In this document: positions 1-8,220 of the stretch, piece by piece
How the letters are laid out: each line of letters begins with the position of its first letter
Numbering within the stretch: the stretch's first letter is position 1
The notes under the pieces: model-generated
Told to the model about the DNA's origin: nothing
Database searches by the model: none
The model's input: only the letters and a program-made list of their open reading frames with translations
Translations under genes and position numbers: made by a program
Source of the DNA: Streptosporangium violaceochromogenes
Lineage (GTDB): Bacteria > Actinomycetota > Actinomycetes > Streptosporangiales > Streptosporangiaceae
Assembly (NCBI RefSeq): GCF_014654615.1
Contig: NZ_BNBB01000021.1
Coordinates: 1-64,000, forward strand
Direction: 5' to 3'
DNA length: 64,000 bases

Positions 1-423
1 CGCCGGATTCATGTCGAACCACCGCGAACCCCGCGACAGCCCCACACACACCCGCAACCCCACCAGAACCACAACCCACCCCGTCTCCGGAGCAACCCTT
101 CCAACTTACTCCAACATTTGGCTTCTGTCCAGTCTCCCGAAGGAGACAGAGATGCCTGGTGTGGAGAGGAGAAGGAGAGGGTGCCGAGCGGCCCACGGCC
201 CGGGTGCCTTTCAGCCCCCGGGGCACGACCGCCCCGCGGGAAGAACAGTACCAGGACTCACACGTCGCAGAGACAACTTGCCAACCATCCTCGCGACTCG
301 CGCGTCCAAAACGTTTGTGGGCAGTCGAACAGCGCAAGCAGCCATCAAGCCATCCGCAATCGACTCTGGATACGTAATAGGCCCGAGGGTCAGGATTCTG
401 ACTCCACCGTGGAGGTGAGCACC
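1..423. other. non-coding stretch, no convincing gene
   Basis: Overlapping short reading frames cross this stretch, but none has a ribosome binding site or recognisable composition. It ends in a good Shine-Dalgarno sequence (GGAGGTGA) that serves the gene starting at 424. I see no tRNA, terminator or clear promoter. Confidence 0.5.
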
Positions 424-843
424 ATGACCCGTTCAGAGTTCGACGACATCCGCGCGCACATCGACGCGGAGGCCAATCATCCCGGTGACCTGCTGATGGT
501 CGCCCGATCCCTGGTGAGCGATCTTGAGGACGCGAGGAAGCGTGAGGCGACGCTTCGCGCCCAGTATCTCCGTCTCCTCATCGCCGCTCGCGCATCGGTC
601 GCCGCTCAGGCGACCGGCTCCGCGGATCCCCTGTCCTTCCTCGCCGACGAACTCGCCAAGTGGGGTCAGCTTCCCACAACCGATGAGGAGATGACCCAGG
701 TTCTGATGGACGCCCAGACCGGTGCCGCGCTCCTGGCCGGTCTGACGCGGCCGGCCCGAGCCGAGCAGGCCGCGTCCACCACGGCCAGAAACGGGCCACG
801 CGTCCACAGGTGTCTCGGCACGAGCCGTACTCTCCCTCGATGA
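424..843 (+). CDS. hypothetical protein, 139 aa
   Basis: I do not recognise a family. The ATG at 424 lies four bases after GGAGGTGAGC, which decides the start over the longer upstream frame. Residues 1-70 are charged and look helical (MTRSEFDDIRAHIDAEA...), followed by a low-complexity Ala/Arg-rich tail from about residue 105. The tail may reflect a frameshift or run-on. No membrane segment or signal peptide is visible. It stands alone on its strand before a small membrane gene. Confidence 0.55.
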   Translation: MTRSEFDDIRAHIDAEANHPGDLLMVARSLVSDLEDARKREATLRAQYLRLLIAARASVAAQATGSADPLSFLADELAKWGQLPTTDEEMTQVLMDAQTGAALLAGLTRPARAEQAASTTARNGPRVHRCLGTSRTLPR

Positions 844-896
844 GGCATTCCGCGTCATTGACCTGGCCTTGAACCAAGATCTGTAAGACTTCGGGC

Positions 897-1127
897 ATGT
901 GGAGGCGGGGGCTGAACTGGGGTGCGACGACCCTCGTGGGCGTCTTCGGTGTTCTCTGGATCGGTGTGGTGGTGTTCGCGGTCACCGACGGACCGATCTG
1001 GGGGCGCCTCGGGCAAGGCGCCTTCGGGGTCTTTCTCGTCGGCTGGTCCCTGCGCAAGGTGACCCTGCTGCTGCGCCCCGCCCGCCCCAAGCCCGCGGCA
1101 CGGCATCGCCGGGTCAAGAAGGCCTGA
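897..1127 (+). CDS. small membrane protein, 76 aa
   Basis: A short protein with two hydrophobic stretches, roughly residues 9-30 (ATTLVGVFGVLWIGVVVFAV) and 40-52, and a strongly basic tail ending RHRRVKKA. This suggests two membrane helices with a cytoplasmic C-terminus. No family is recognised. It converges on the PH-like gene that ends at 1137, with 9 bases between the stop codons. No strong Shine-Dalgarno precedes the ATG. Confidence 0.55.
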   Translation: MWRRGLNWGATTLVGVFGVLWIGVVVFAVTDGPIWGRLGQGAFGVFLVGWSLRKVTLLLRPARPKPAARHRRVKKA

Positions 1128-1136
1128 CGGTCTTCC

Positions 1137-1610
1137 TCAGCAGCCGGTCCTGAACGATCGCAACTCGTCGGCGACCTGCTCACACGGGGCGCCGAGGTCG
1201 AAGCGGCTGAGGAGGAAGACGGCCTCACCCGTGTCGATCTCCAGAAGCTCCGTGCGCGAGGTGAGGCGAGTCCGCCTGTCCACCCGGATCCGCTCGACAG
1301 CGCTCCAGGGCAGCCGCTCCGATCCGGTGAACCCCCGCGCCACGACCAACCCCTCGGCGTCGGCCCTGAGCCGTACAGGAACGAGGACGTCGCGCAGCGC
1401 GAGCACGGCGGAGACCACCGCGGCGGCGCCGGCCAGGAGCATCCCGCGCGGGTCGCCCGCGCTCAGCGCGGCGAGCGTCAGGAAACCCACCAGCGCGACG
1501 ACTTTGAGGGCGAGAACCTCCCGCCGCACACACCAGCTCCGCGCCGGTCCGGAGACGTCAGCCACATGTGCACGGTACCGCTCGCGCTCCGGGGCGTACG
1601 ACCGCGCCAT
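1137..1610 (-). CDS. membrane-anchored PH-like domain protein, 157 aa
   Basis: Probable small membrane protein with a bacterial PH-like domain. The chosen ATG gives MARSYAPERERYRAHV. Two adjacent hydrophobic helices follow (about residues 35-75), then a beta-rich C-terminal domain containing 'LRADAEGLVVARGFTG' and 'LPWSAVERIRVD', a pattern typical of the actinobacterial bPH_6 type. The frame stays open 38 codons upstream, but that extension is Arg/Gly-rich and looks non-coding. Function unknown; these domains usually sit at the cytoplasmic membrane. Confidence 0.6.
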   Translation of the reverse strand: MARSYAPERERYRAHVADVSGPARSWCVRREVLALKVVALVGFLTLAALSAGDPRGMLLAGAAAVVSAVLALRDVLVPVRLRADAEGLVVARGFTGSERLPWSAVERIRVDRRTRLTSRTELLEIDTGEAVFLLSRFDLGAPCEQVADELRSFRTGC

Positions 1611-1826
1611 GCCCCACCCTCGGGCGACCGCGCCAGGCGGGGCGACGGGGGCCCACCCGGCCCGTCGCCCGAGCTCCGTCCGCCTCCCGCCCTTTTCCGC
1701 GGCCCGTCTCCGGGCCCTCTCCACGGCCTCAGGGGCCCCTGGGGCCGGTGGCGCACGCCCCGGAGGGGCCCGCCGGGGGCCCGACGTCCGAGGAACATCC
1801 CTCCCCGCCGAATTCGAGCAGCGGCA

Positions 1827-1856
1827 TTGACTGTTCGATCATTTTCTCTGTACGAT
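1827..1856 (+). promoter_or_regulatory. promoter of the btpA-like sugar operon
   Basis: TTGACT at 1827-1832, an 18-base spacer and TACGAT at 1851-1856 form a good sigma-70-like promoter about 65 bases before the first gene. A GTTCGATCA word (1833-1841) lies in the spacer and a palindromic operator sits just downstream. The promoter of the transporter operon (11359-11388, minus strand) has the same architecture: TTGACT, 18 bases, TATCGT. Confidence 0.6.
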
Positions 1857-1862
1857 TCTGAT

Positions 1863-1881
1863 CGTTCGATCAGATCGAACG
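1863..1881. promoter_or_regulatory. palindromic operator, probable DeoR-family site
   Basis: CGTTCGATC-A-GATCGAACG is a perfect 9+1+9 palindrome just downstream of the -10 hexamer, well placed to block transcription. Its half-site word GTTCGATCA recurs 31 bases upstream (1833-1841) and overlaps the transporter promoter (11352-11360, minus strand). Assignment to the DeoR regulator at 7076-7873 is inferred from its position between the two halves of the system. Confidence 0.6.
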
Positions 1882-1920
1882 TCGAGCATTCTGTTCCGCT
1901 AGTGGAGGAGCTGCCAGGAA

Positions 1921-2733
1921 ATGAGCTGGCTGGAGGACGTCTTCGCAATCACCAAGCCGGTCATCGGTATGTGCCACCTCCCCGCGCTACCCGGAGACCC
2001 CCAGTACGAGACGGACGGCGGCATGACCGCCGTCCTCGACCACGCCCGGGCCGAGATCGAGAACCTGCAACGCGGTGGCGTGGACGGGATCCTCATCTCC
2101 AACGAGTTCAGCCTCCCCTACCTCACGCGCACCGAGCCGATCACCGCGATCGCCATGGCACGTGTCGTCGGCGAACTCCGCGAGCACCTGAAGGTCCCGT
2201 TCGGGGTCAACGTGCTCTGGGATGGACAGGCCTCGATCGACCTCGCCGTCGCGACCGGCGCGAGATTCGTCCGCGAGGTGTTCACCGGCGTCTACGCGAG
2301 CGATTTCGGCCTGTGGAACACCCGGATCGGTGAGATCGCCCGGCACCGCCGTAACATCGGGGCCCAGGACGTACGCCTGCTGTTCAACATCGTTCCCGAG
2401 GCCGCGGCCTACCTCGGCCGGCGCACGCTGACCGACATCACCCGTTCCACCCTGTTCAACACACTGCCCGACGGACTGTGCGTCTCCGGCGTCACGGCGG
2501 GCGCGTCGACCGACGAAGGGCAGCTCCGTACGGTGAAGGAGGCATCCCCGGGTACGCCGGTCTTCGTGAACACCGGAGTGAACGAACGCACCGTGAACGA
2601 CCTGCTGAAGATCGCGGATGGCGCGATCATCGGCACCGCCTTCAAAATCGACGGGCGGTTCGAGAACCGCGTCGACCCGCGCCGGGTCGAGGACCTGATG
2701 GAACGGGTCCAGAAGCTCCGGGCGACGTTGTGA
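1921..2733 (+). CDS. BtpA/SgcQ family protein
   Basis: A TIM-barrel-like protein of the BtpA (photosystem I biogenesis protein) / SgcQ family, 270 aa. The N-terminus 'KPVIGMCHLPALPGDPQY' and 'GGVDGILISNEFSLPY' are typical. In non-photosynthetic bacteria the family sits in sugar operons, as SgcQ does in E. coli; its reaction is not established. GGAGGAG eight bases before the ATG supports the start. It is the first gene of a tightly coupled operon whose next gene begins inside this gene's stop codon (GTGA). Confidence 0.8.
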   Translation: MSWLEDVFAITKPVIGMCHLPALPGDPQYETDGGMTAVLDHARAEIENLQRGGVDGILISNEFSLPYLTRTEPITAIAMARVVGELREHLKVPFGVNVLWDGQASIDLAVATGARFVREVFTGVYASDFGLWNTRIGEIARHRRNIGAQDVRLLFNIVPEAAAYLGRRTLTDITRSTLFNTLPDGLCVSGVTAGASTDEGQLRTVKEASPGTPVFVNTGVNERTVNDLLKIADGAIIGTAFKIDGRFENRVDPRRVEDLMERVQKLRATL

Positions 2734-4265
2734 CATCCGGCACGAGCGACGCGCTGTTCGTCGGCGTCGACATCGGCACCTCCGCGACCAGGGGCGTCGT
2801 CGTGGACGTGTCCGGCGAGATCCGGGCGTTCGCCTCCGTGCCGCACACCGTCTCCACGCCGGCCGACGGCATGGCCGAGCACGACGCCGAGACCGTGTGG
2901 TGGGCCGGGGTGTCGGAGGTCTGCCGCCGGCTCATGGCCGACCCGGAAGTGAGCGCACGGAACGTGGCGGCCGTGGGGTGCAGCGGCGTCGGGCCGTGTG
3001 TGCTGCCCGTCGACGCCGACCTCACCCCGCTGCGACCGGCGATCCTCTACGGCGTCGACACCCGGGCCCACGAGCAGATCGGGGAGCTGGAGGCGCGGCT
3101 CGGCCGGCAGGCGATCCTGCGTCAGGCGGGGCACGTGCTCTCCAGCCAGTCGGCCGGACCGAAGATCGCCTGGCTGGCACGGCACGAGCCGGACACGCAC
3201 GCGGGGGCGGCGGCGTTCCTCACCAGCCAGTCGTTCGTGGTCGCGAGGCTCACCGGCGAGATCGTGATCGACCACGCCACGGCGGGCTACTTCGACCCGC
3301 TGTACGACCTCGACACGCACCGCTGGAACGTCGCGCGGTGCGAGGACTTCGTGGCCGAACGGCAGCTGCCCCGGCTGGCCTGGGCCTCGGAGGTCGCCGG
3401 ATCGGTGACCCCCGCGGCCTCGGCCGCGACCGGCCTGCCCGCCGGCGTGCCCGTCGTCACGGGCACGGCGGACGCGCAGGCCGAGGCCATCGCCGCCGGG
3501 GTGGCCGTTCCCGGGGACACCATGATGATGTACGGCTCCTCCACCTTCGTCATGCGGATGACGACGGCCCCGGCCCGCTCGCCGACGGTGTGGTCGGCGC
3601 CCTTCCTGTGGCCCGGCCGGTTCGGCGTGTCCGCGGGCACCTCCACCGCCGGCACCCTGACGCGCTGGCTGGCCGAGCTTCTCGGCCTTCACCCCGGGCG
3701 GGACGAGGGCGCGTTCGAGGAACTCGTCCGGCTGGCGGCCTCCTCGCCTCCGGGCGCGAACGGCCTGCTGACGCTCCCCTACCTCAGCGGGGAGCGCACG
3801 CCGGTCGACGACCCGATGGCCCGCGGCGTGGTCGCCGGCCTCACCCTCCGCCACACCCGCGCCGACCTCGCCAGGTCGGCGATCGAGGGCGTGGCGCACG
3901 CCGCCGTCGACGCGCTGCGCGCGGTGGCGGCGGACGAGCGTCCGATCCGCCGGCTGTACGCGGTGGGGGGAGGCACCCGCAACCCCGTCTGGCTCCAGGC
4001 GGTCAGCGACATCTCAGGCATCGCCCAGCACGTCTCCCGCACCCCCGGGGCCGCCTTCGGCGGCGCCGTGCTCGCCGCGTTCGGCACCGGCCACCTCGCC
4101 AGGCCGGCCCTGCCTGCGGGCGGGGGCCCGGAGCGTGTGGTGACGCCCGACCCCGCCGCCCACCGGCGCTACGCCGAAGACCACGCCCTTTACCGGCAGC
4201 TCTACCACCAGACGAGGAGCATCGTGCACGCGCTCGCCGTACCCCGGCCCGGGGGGCCGCAATGA
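2730..4265 (+). CDS. FGGY-family carbohydrate kinase
   Basis: ATP-dependent kinase of the FGGY (xylulokinase/glycerol kinase) family, 511 aa, normal family length. The N-terminal phosphate-binding loop is 'VGVDIGTSATRGVVVD' (about residues 11-26). The catalytic-base Asp is in 'GTADAQAEAI' near residue 248, and the C-terminal nucleotide-binding 'YAVGGGTRNPVW' is near 409. The GTG start overlaps the upstream stop (GTGA). It should phosphorylate the sugar or polyol imported by the transporter at 8221-11318. The substrate (xylulose, ribulose or similar) cannot be read from sequence. Confidence 0.88.
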   Translation: MTSGTSDALFVGVDIGTSATRGVVVDVSGEIRAFASVPHTVSTPADGMAEHDAETVWWAGVSEVCRRLMADPEVSARNVAAVGCSGVGPCVLPVDADLTPLRPAILYGVDTRAHEQIGELEARLGRQAILRQAGHVLSSQSAGPKIAWLARHEPDTHAGAAAFLTSQSFVVARLTGEIVIDHATAGYFDPLYDLDTHRWNVARCEDFVAERQLPRLAWASEVAGSVTPAASAATGLPAGVPVVTGTADAQAEAIAAGVAVPGDTMMMYGSSTFVMRMTTAPARSPTVWSAPFLWPGRFGVSAGTSTAGTLTRWLAELLGLHPGRDEGAFEELVRLAASSPPGANGLLTLPYLSGERTPVDDPMARGVVAGLTLRHTRADLARSAIEGVAHAAVDALRAVAADERPIRRLYAVGGGTRNPVWLQAVSDISGIAQHVSRTPGAAFGGAVLAAFGTGHLARPALPAGGGPERVVTPDPAAHRRYAEDHALYRQLYHQTRSIVHALAVPRPGGPQ

Positions 4266-5356
4266 CCGGGGACCCACGCTGGCGCGACCTCGCGCGCCAC
4301 ATCGCCGACAGCCTGCGGATCGGGGCCGGCACCACGGTCAGCGTCCTGGTGACCGACGTCGCCGCCGCCCCCGCGGTCTCGGCGCTGGTCGCCGAGGCGT
4401 ACGCGCGCCAGGCGCTGCCACAGGTGCTGCTGGGCACCGAGGAGTTCGACCGGGCGGCCGTGGCCGCCGCCTCCGACGAGCTGCTGCGCACGCCGGCGCC
4501 CCTGCTCGACCTGGCCCTGCACTGGGCGGAGGCGCACGTGGAGTTCCGCGCGCTCGTGCCGCCGCCCTCCCCTCAGCCGGACCCCCGGCGGCTGGCGCTC
4601 CTCCGCGAGGCCAAGGGGCAGACCTCCACGACCCGCTGGCGGCAGACCCGCTGGGCCGTCGTCCGGGTGCCGACGGCCGCGTGGGCCCGGCACGCCGGGC
4701 GGCCCGCCGACGACCTGACCGACGAGTTCTTCGCCTCCTCCCTCTCCGACTGGGAGGCGCTGCGCCCGGCCTGGGAGGCGCTCGCCTCACGGCTGGCGAC
4801 GGCCTCACGCGTGCGGATCGTCGGCCCCGGCACCGACCTCAGCCTCGACGTCCGGGGGCGGGCCTGGAGGGTCTTCGCCGGGGAGAACAACCTGCCGGAC
4901 GGCGAGATCGCGACCGCCCCGCACGAGCGGGGGGTGGAGGGGCACATCACCTTCCCCGAGACGTTCTGGTTCGGCGGTGTCGAGCTGAGCGGCCTGCGCC
5001 TGGACTTCGCCGCGGGCGAGGTGGTCGGCGTCGAGGCCACCCGCGGCGCCGCGTTCGCCCGCCACCTGGTGGCGACCGACGCCGGATCCCGGCGGATCGG
5101 CGAGCTCGGCATCGGGCTCAACCCCCACCTGCGGACACTGACCGGCGACCTGTTCTTCGACGAGAAGGTGCTGGGCACCGTCCACGTCGCGCTCGGACGC
5201 GCCTACCCGGAGTGCGGCGGGACGAACGCCTCCGCCATCCACTGGGACATCGTCAAGGACCTGCGCGGCCAAGGGGCGCTGCTGGTCGACGACCGTCCCC
5301 TCATCGACGCCGGATCGGTGGACCGGCTCCTGCTTCCGGAGGCGGAGCGTGACTGA
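4262..5356 (+). CDS. M29-like aminopeptidase-fold protein
   Basis: A 364-aa protein of the peptidase M29 (thermophilic aminopeptidase AmpS/PepS) superfamily. Candidate metal ligands are present: the Glu of 'NNLPDGEIATAP', the Glu of 'RRIGELGIGLNP', the His of 'GTVHVALGRAYP' and the His/Asp of 'ASAIHWDIV'. The fold is also used by NicX-type ring-opening dioxygenases, so peptidase activity is not certain. The ATG overlaps the kinase stop codon (ATGA). A peptidase-like enzyme inside a sugar operon is odd, although E. coli sgc similarly pairs SgcQ with the aminopeptidase-like SgcX. Confidence 0.78.
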   Translation: MTGDPRWRDLARHIADSLRIGAGTTVSVLVTDVAAAPAVSALVAEAYARQALPQVLLGTEEFDRAAVAAASDELLRTPAPLLDLALHWAEAHVEFRALVPPPSPQPDPRRLALLREAKGQTSTTRWRQTRWAVVRVPTAAWARHAGRPADDLTDEFFASSLSDWEALRPAWEALASRLATASRVRIVGPGTDLSLDVRGRAWRVFAGENNLPDGEIATAPHERGVEGHITFPETFWFGGVELSGLRLDFAAGEVVGVEATRGAAFARHLVATDAGSRRIGELGIGLNPHLRTLTGDLFFDEKVLGTVHVALGRAYPECGGTNASAIHWDIVKDLRGQGALLVDDRPLIDAGSVDRLLLPEAERD

Positions 5357-6026
5357 ACCGCTTGTGCAGATCGCCGTCGACGTCACCTCGGCCGAGCGTG
5401 CCGTCCCCCTGGTGGAGGCGGCCCTCGCCGCCGGCGCCGACTGGGTCGAGCTCGGCAAGCCGCTGATCGAGTTCATCGGGCTCACCGGTCTCCGGCCGGT
5501 GATCGAGCGGTTTCCCGGCACGCACTTCGTCCTCGACACGATGATCCTGGCCGGGGCCGACAAATACGTCCGGGCCGCGGGCGAGCTGGGGGCGGCCATG
5601 GTCACGGTCTCCGGCCTGGCGCCGGCGTCCACCGTCCTGGAGACCATCGAGGCGGGGCGGCGGTACGGCGTGCGGGTGGTCGTCGACCTGTTCAACTGCC
5701 CGGACGTGGTCGGCCGGGCGCGTATGTTCGCCCAGGCCGGCGCGGACCTGCTCATGGTGCACGTGGGCGTGGACCAGAAACGACTCGGCGAGGCGGGGGA
5801 CGCGCTTGACCTGCTGACGGAGGTGACCTCGGCGGTCTCCACCCCGGTCGCCTACGCCACCTACGACGTCGCGGAGGCCGTGGCCGCCGTCCGGCGGGGG
5901 GCGCGGGTCCTCGTGCAGGGCCACCCGCTCACGGCGGCGCCGGACCCCCTGCCCGGTCTGGCGGGCTTCGTCACCCGCGTGAAGACCACGCCCACCGTCA
6001 CCACAGCATCGAAGGAGTCACCGTGA
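5349..6026 (+). CDS. OMPDC/HUMPS-fold protein (hexulose-phosphate synthase-like)
   Basis: A 225-aa TIM-barrel protein of the orotidine-5'-phosphate decarboxylase suprafamily, closest to 3-hexulose-6-phosphate synthase / 3-keto-L-gulonate-6-phosphate decarboxylase by 'DWVELGKPLIEF' and 'ARMFAQAGADLLMVHVGVD'. The usual catalytic DxKxxD motif should fall at 'FVLDTMILAGADKY', where the Asp stays but the Lys position is not Lys. The chemistry may therefore differ. The GTG start lies inside the previous gene (8-base overlap). It probably acts on the phosphorylated product of the FGGY kinase. Confidence 0.75.
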   Translation: MTEPLVQIAVDVTSAERAVPLVEAALAAGADWVELGKPLIEFIGLTGLRPVIERFPGTHFVLDTMILAGADKYVRAAGELGAAMVTVSGLAPASTVLETIEAGRRYGVRVVVDLFNCPDVVGRARMFAQAGADLLMVHVGVDQKRLGEAGDALDLLTEVTSAVSTPVAYATYDVAEAVAAVRRGARVLVQGHPLTAAPDPLPGLAGFVTRVKTTPTVTTASKESP

Positions 6027-7063
6027 GAGCCGCTGTCATCCGCTTCCGTGAGGGCCGCAAGATCCTGCGGACCGAGGAGGTCCCCGAGCCGGTGTGCGGT
6101 CCGGGCGAGGTCGTCGTCCACGTCGCCGCGGCCGGCATCTGCGGGTCGGACCTCCACGGCTTCCTCGACCACGGGGGAACGTCCCGCGGGGAGGGGCTGA
6201 TCATGGGGCACGAGGGCGCCGGCACCGTCGTCGCCGTCGGCCGGGACGCCGGGACGGTGGCCGTGGGCGACCGGGTGACCGTCGACCCTCAGGTGGTGTG
6301 CGGCCGGTGCCTGCCGTGCGAGCGGGGCTGGATCTCGATCTGCGACCACAAGAAGGTCACCGGGTCGAGCCTGCGCGGGTTCGTCCAGGGAATGATGGCC
6401 GAGCGGATCGCGGTGGCCGCGAGCCAGGTCCACCCTCTGCCCGACGCCGTGCCGTTCGACCAGGGCGCCGTGATCGAGCCTCTGGCCAACGCCCTGCACG
6501 TGGTGCGCCGCTCGCCGATCGGCGCGGGCTCGGCCGTGATGGTCCTCGGCTGCGGTCCTTTGGGGCTGTGCCTGGTGCAGGCGGCCAGGATGGCGGGCGC
6601 CGGGCGGATCGTCGCGACCGACCTCTCCCCGGCCCGGCGCGCGATGGCCGCGCGGCTGGGTGCCGACGCCGTCCTCGACCCCAGGGCAGAGGACCCGCGT
6701 GCCGCCGCCCTGGAGCACACCGACGGCGCCGGCATGGACGTCGTCATCGAGTCGGTCGGGATCGACGAGACGTACGGCCAGGCCATCGGCGCGGTGCGCA
6801 AGCGGGGGACGGTGATGTTCTTCGGCGCGATCCGGCGGACCGTCACGCTGGAGCTGCTGCCGATCCTGCACAGGGAGATCACGATGATCGGCTGCACCGG
6901 CGCGAACGAGGAGACCTCGGAGGCGGTGCGGCTGGTCGCCGAGGGGAAGGTCGACGTCGCCTCCCTCGTCACCCACCGCTTCCCCCTCGACGAGGCGCAG
7001 GCGGCCTTCGACACCATGAGGACGGACACCGAGGGCGCGATCAAGGTGCAGATCGCCCCGTGA
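6023..7063 (+). CDS. zinc-dependent alcohol/polyol dehydrogenase (MDR)
   Basis: Medium-chain dehydrogenase of the sorbitol/threonine dehydrogenase group, 346 aa. Catalytic zinc ligands are C40 (GICGSDLHG) and H63-E64 (MGHEGAG), with a further Glu in 'IEPLANALH'. The structural-zinc lobe has four Cys ('VVCGRCLPCERGWISICD'). 'VLGCGPLGLCLVQAA' is the NAD(P)-binding turn. The GTG start overlaps the preceding stop (GTGA) after AAGGAG. It probably oxidises a sugar alcohol or reduces a ketose in the operon's pathway. It is the last gene before the convergent regulator. Confidence 0.85.
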   Translation: MRAAVIRFREGRKILRTEEVPEPVCGPGEVVVHVAAAGICGSDLHGFLDHGGTSRGEGLIMGHEGAGTVVAVGRDAGTVAVGDRVTVDPQVVCGRCLPCERGWISICDHKKVTGSSLRGFVQGMMAERIAVAASQVHPLPDAVPFDQGAVIEPLANALHVVRRSPIGAGSAVMVLGCGPLGLCLVQAARMAGAGRIVATDLSPARRAMAARLGADAVLDPRAEDPRAAALEHTDGAGMDVVIESVGIDETYGQAIGAVRKRGTVMFFGAIRRTVTLELLPILHREITMIGCTGANEETSEAVRLVAEGKVDVASLVTHRFPLDEAQAAFDTMRTDTEGAIKVQIAP

Positions 7064-7075
7064 CGCCGGGGCGCG

Positions 7076-7873
7076 TCAGCGCCCGTCGGGCGCGTCGGCG
7101 GGGTCGACCTGCTGAACCTCCACTCCGGCGTCACGGAGGCTCTTGACCAGGGCGGGGTCGGCTCCGCTGTCGGTGATCAGCATGTCGATCTCCGACAGTT
7201 CGGCCACCTGGGCGAAGTTCTCGTTGCCGAGCTTGGACCTGTCGGCCAGTATCACCACCCGGCGGGCCGATTCGACGAGGACCCTCTTGAGCTCGGCGTC
7301 GTCCAGGTTGTAGTCGGTTATGCCGGCCTTGGCGTTGACGCCTCCCACGCCGATGAAGGCGATGTCGACGCGCATCTTGCGGTAGTGGGACAGGGCGCTG
7401 GCGCCGACCATCGACAGCTCGTCCTCCCGGACGACGCCTCCGGAGACGATGAGCCGGAACGGGCGCAGGAGCGTGCGGCTGTTGGCCACGGTCCAGGCGG
7501 TGCGCAGGTTGGCGGTGACGAGGGTGAGGTTCGCGAGCCCGCCCAGGAAGTCGACCATGTTGAGCACGGTCGTCCCGGAGTCGAGCGCGATCGCGTCCCC
7601 GCTCTTCACCAGGCGGGCCGCGGCGGCGGCGATCGCGCGTTTGGTGGCGGTGTCCTGGCGTTCCCTGACGAGGTAGGGGCGGTCGAAGGCGCGTCCGGTG
7701 GTGCGCATCGCCCCGCCGTGCACGCGGCGCAGGTAACCCGCCGACTCCAGTTCGAGCAGGTCGCGGCGGACCGTGATCTCGGAGACCCCCAGTTGTTTGG
7801 CGAGGATCGTCACCTCGACGGTGCCGCTGGCTTCGAGGGCCTCGAGTATGGCGTCATGTCGGCCGCCCTTCAC
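7076..7873 (-). CDS. DeoR/GlpR-family transcriptional regulator
   Basis: A 265-aa repressor of the DeoR family. The N-terminal winged helix-turn-helix contains 'AKQLGVSEITVRRDLLELE' (about residues 25-43). The sugar-phosphate-sensing domain carries 'IALDSGTTVLNMVDFL' and a C-terminal 'ILADRSKLG'. It converges with the dehydrogenase gene and lies between the catabolic operon and the transporter operon. I infer that it binds the GTTCGATCA-containing operators at 1833-1881 and 11352-11360. The likely effector is the phosphorylated sugar made by the FGGY kinase. Confidence 0.88.
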   Translation of the reverse strand: MKGGRHDAILEALEASGTVEVTILAKQLGVSEITVRRDLLELESAGYLRRVHGGAMRTTGRAFDRPYLVRERQDTATKRAIAAAAARLVKSGDAIALDSGTTVLNMVDFLGGLANLTLVTANLRTAWTVANSRTLLRPFRLIVSGGVVREDELSMVGASALSHYRKMRVDIAFIGVGGVNAKAGITDYNLDDAELKRVLVESARRVVILADRSKLGNENFAQVAELSEIDMLITDSGADPALVKSLRDAGVEVQQVDPADAPDGR

Positions 7874-8220
7874 CGTTCACCTCCGCGTCGAGCCGCCCCG
7901 TTCGCTCGGGACGGCTCCTTCGACCCCCTCCCCTCACCGGGGCCGGGAACCTCCGGCCTCCGCGAGGGCAGGGCTTTCCGCCTCGCCGGCGACTTCTCTC
8001 GCCGGTCGGGGCCTTTGGGCCCCTCACCGTCCTCACCGGTGTCTCGCCGCGTTCCGGCCCGGTACGGCGACGGCGGCGCACCGGGCACTCGTGGCGGCCC
8101 GGCCGCCGCCACCCGGCACATTACCCGACCGTAGGCCACCGTGCCGTCTCCCGTTCCGGAAGATCGCTTTCGGGGGGAAACCTCGCGGGAGGGGGCACAC
8201 CGCGCGCCTCGCGCCGGTGA
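7874..8220. other. intergenic stretch, no convincing gene
   Basis: Between the end of the transporter operon (8221) and the start of deoR-type gene (7873), both minus strand. It holds GC-rich inverted repeats, for example CCGGCGA...TCGCCGG near 7986-8003 and the palindrome GGGCCTTTGGGCCC, which could end the transporter transcript. I do not find the GTTCGATCA operator word here, so there is no visible sign that the regulator controls itself. Confidence 0.4.
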
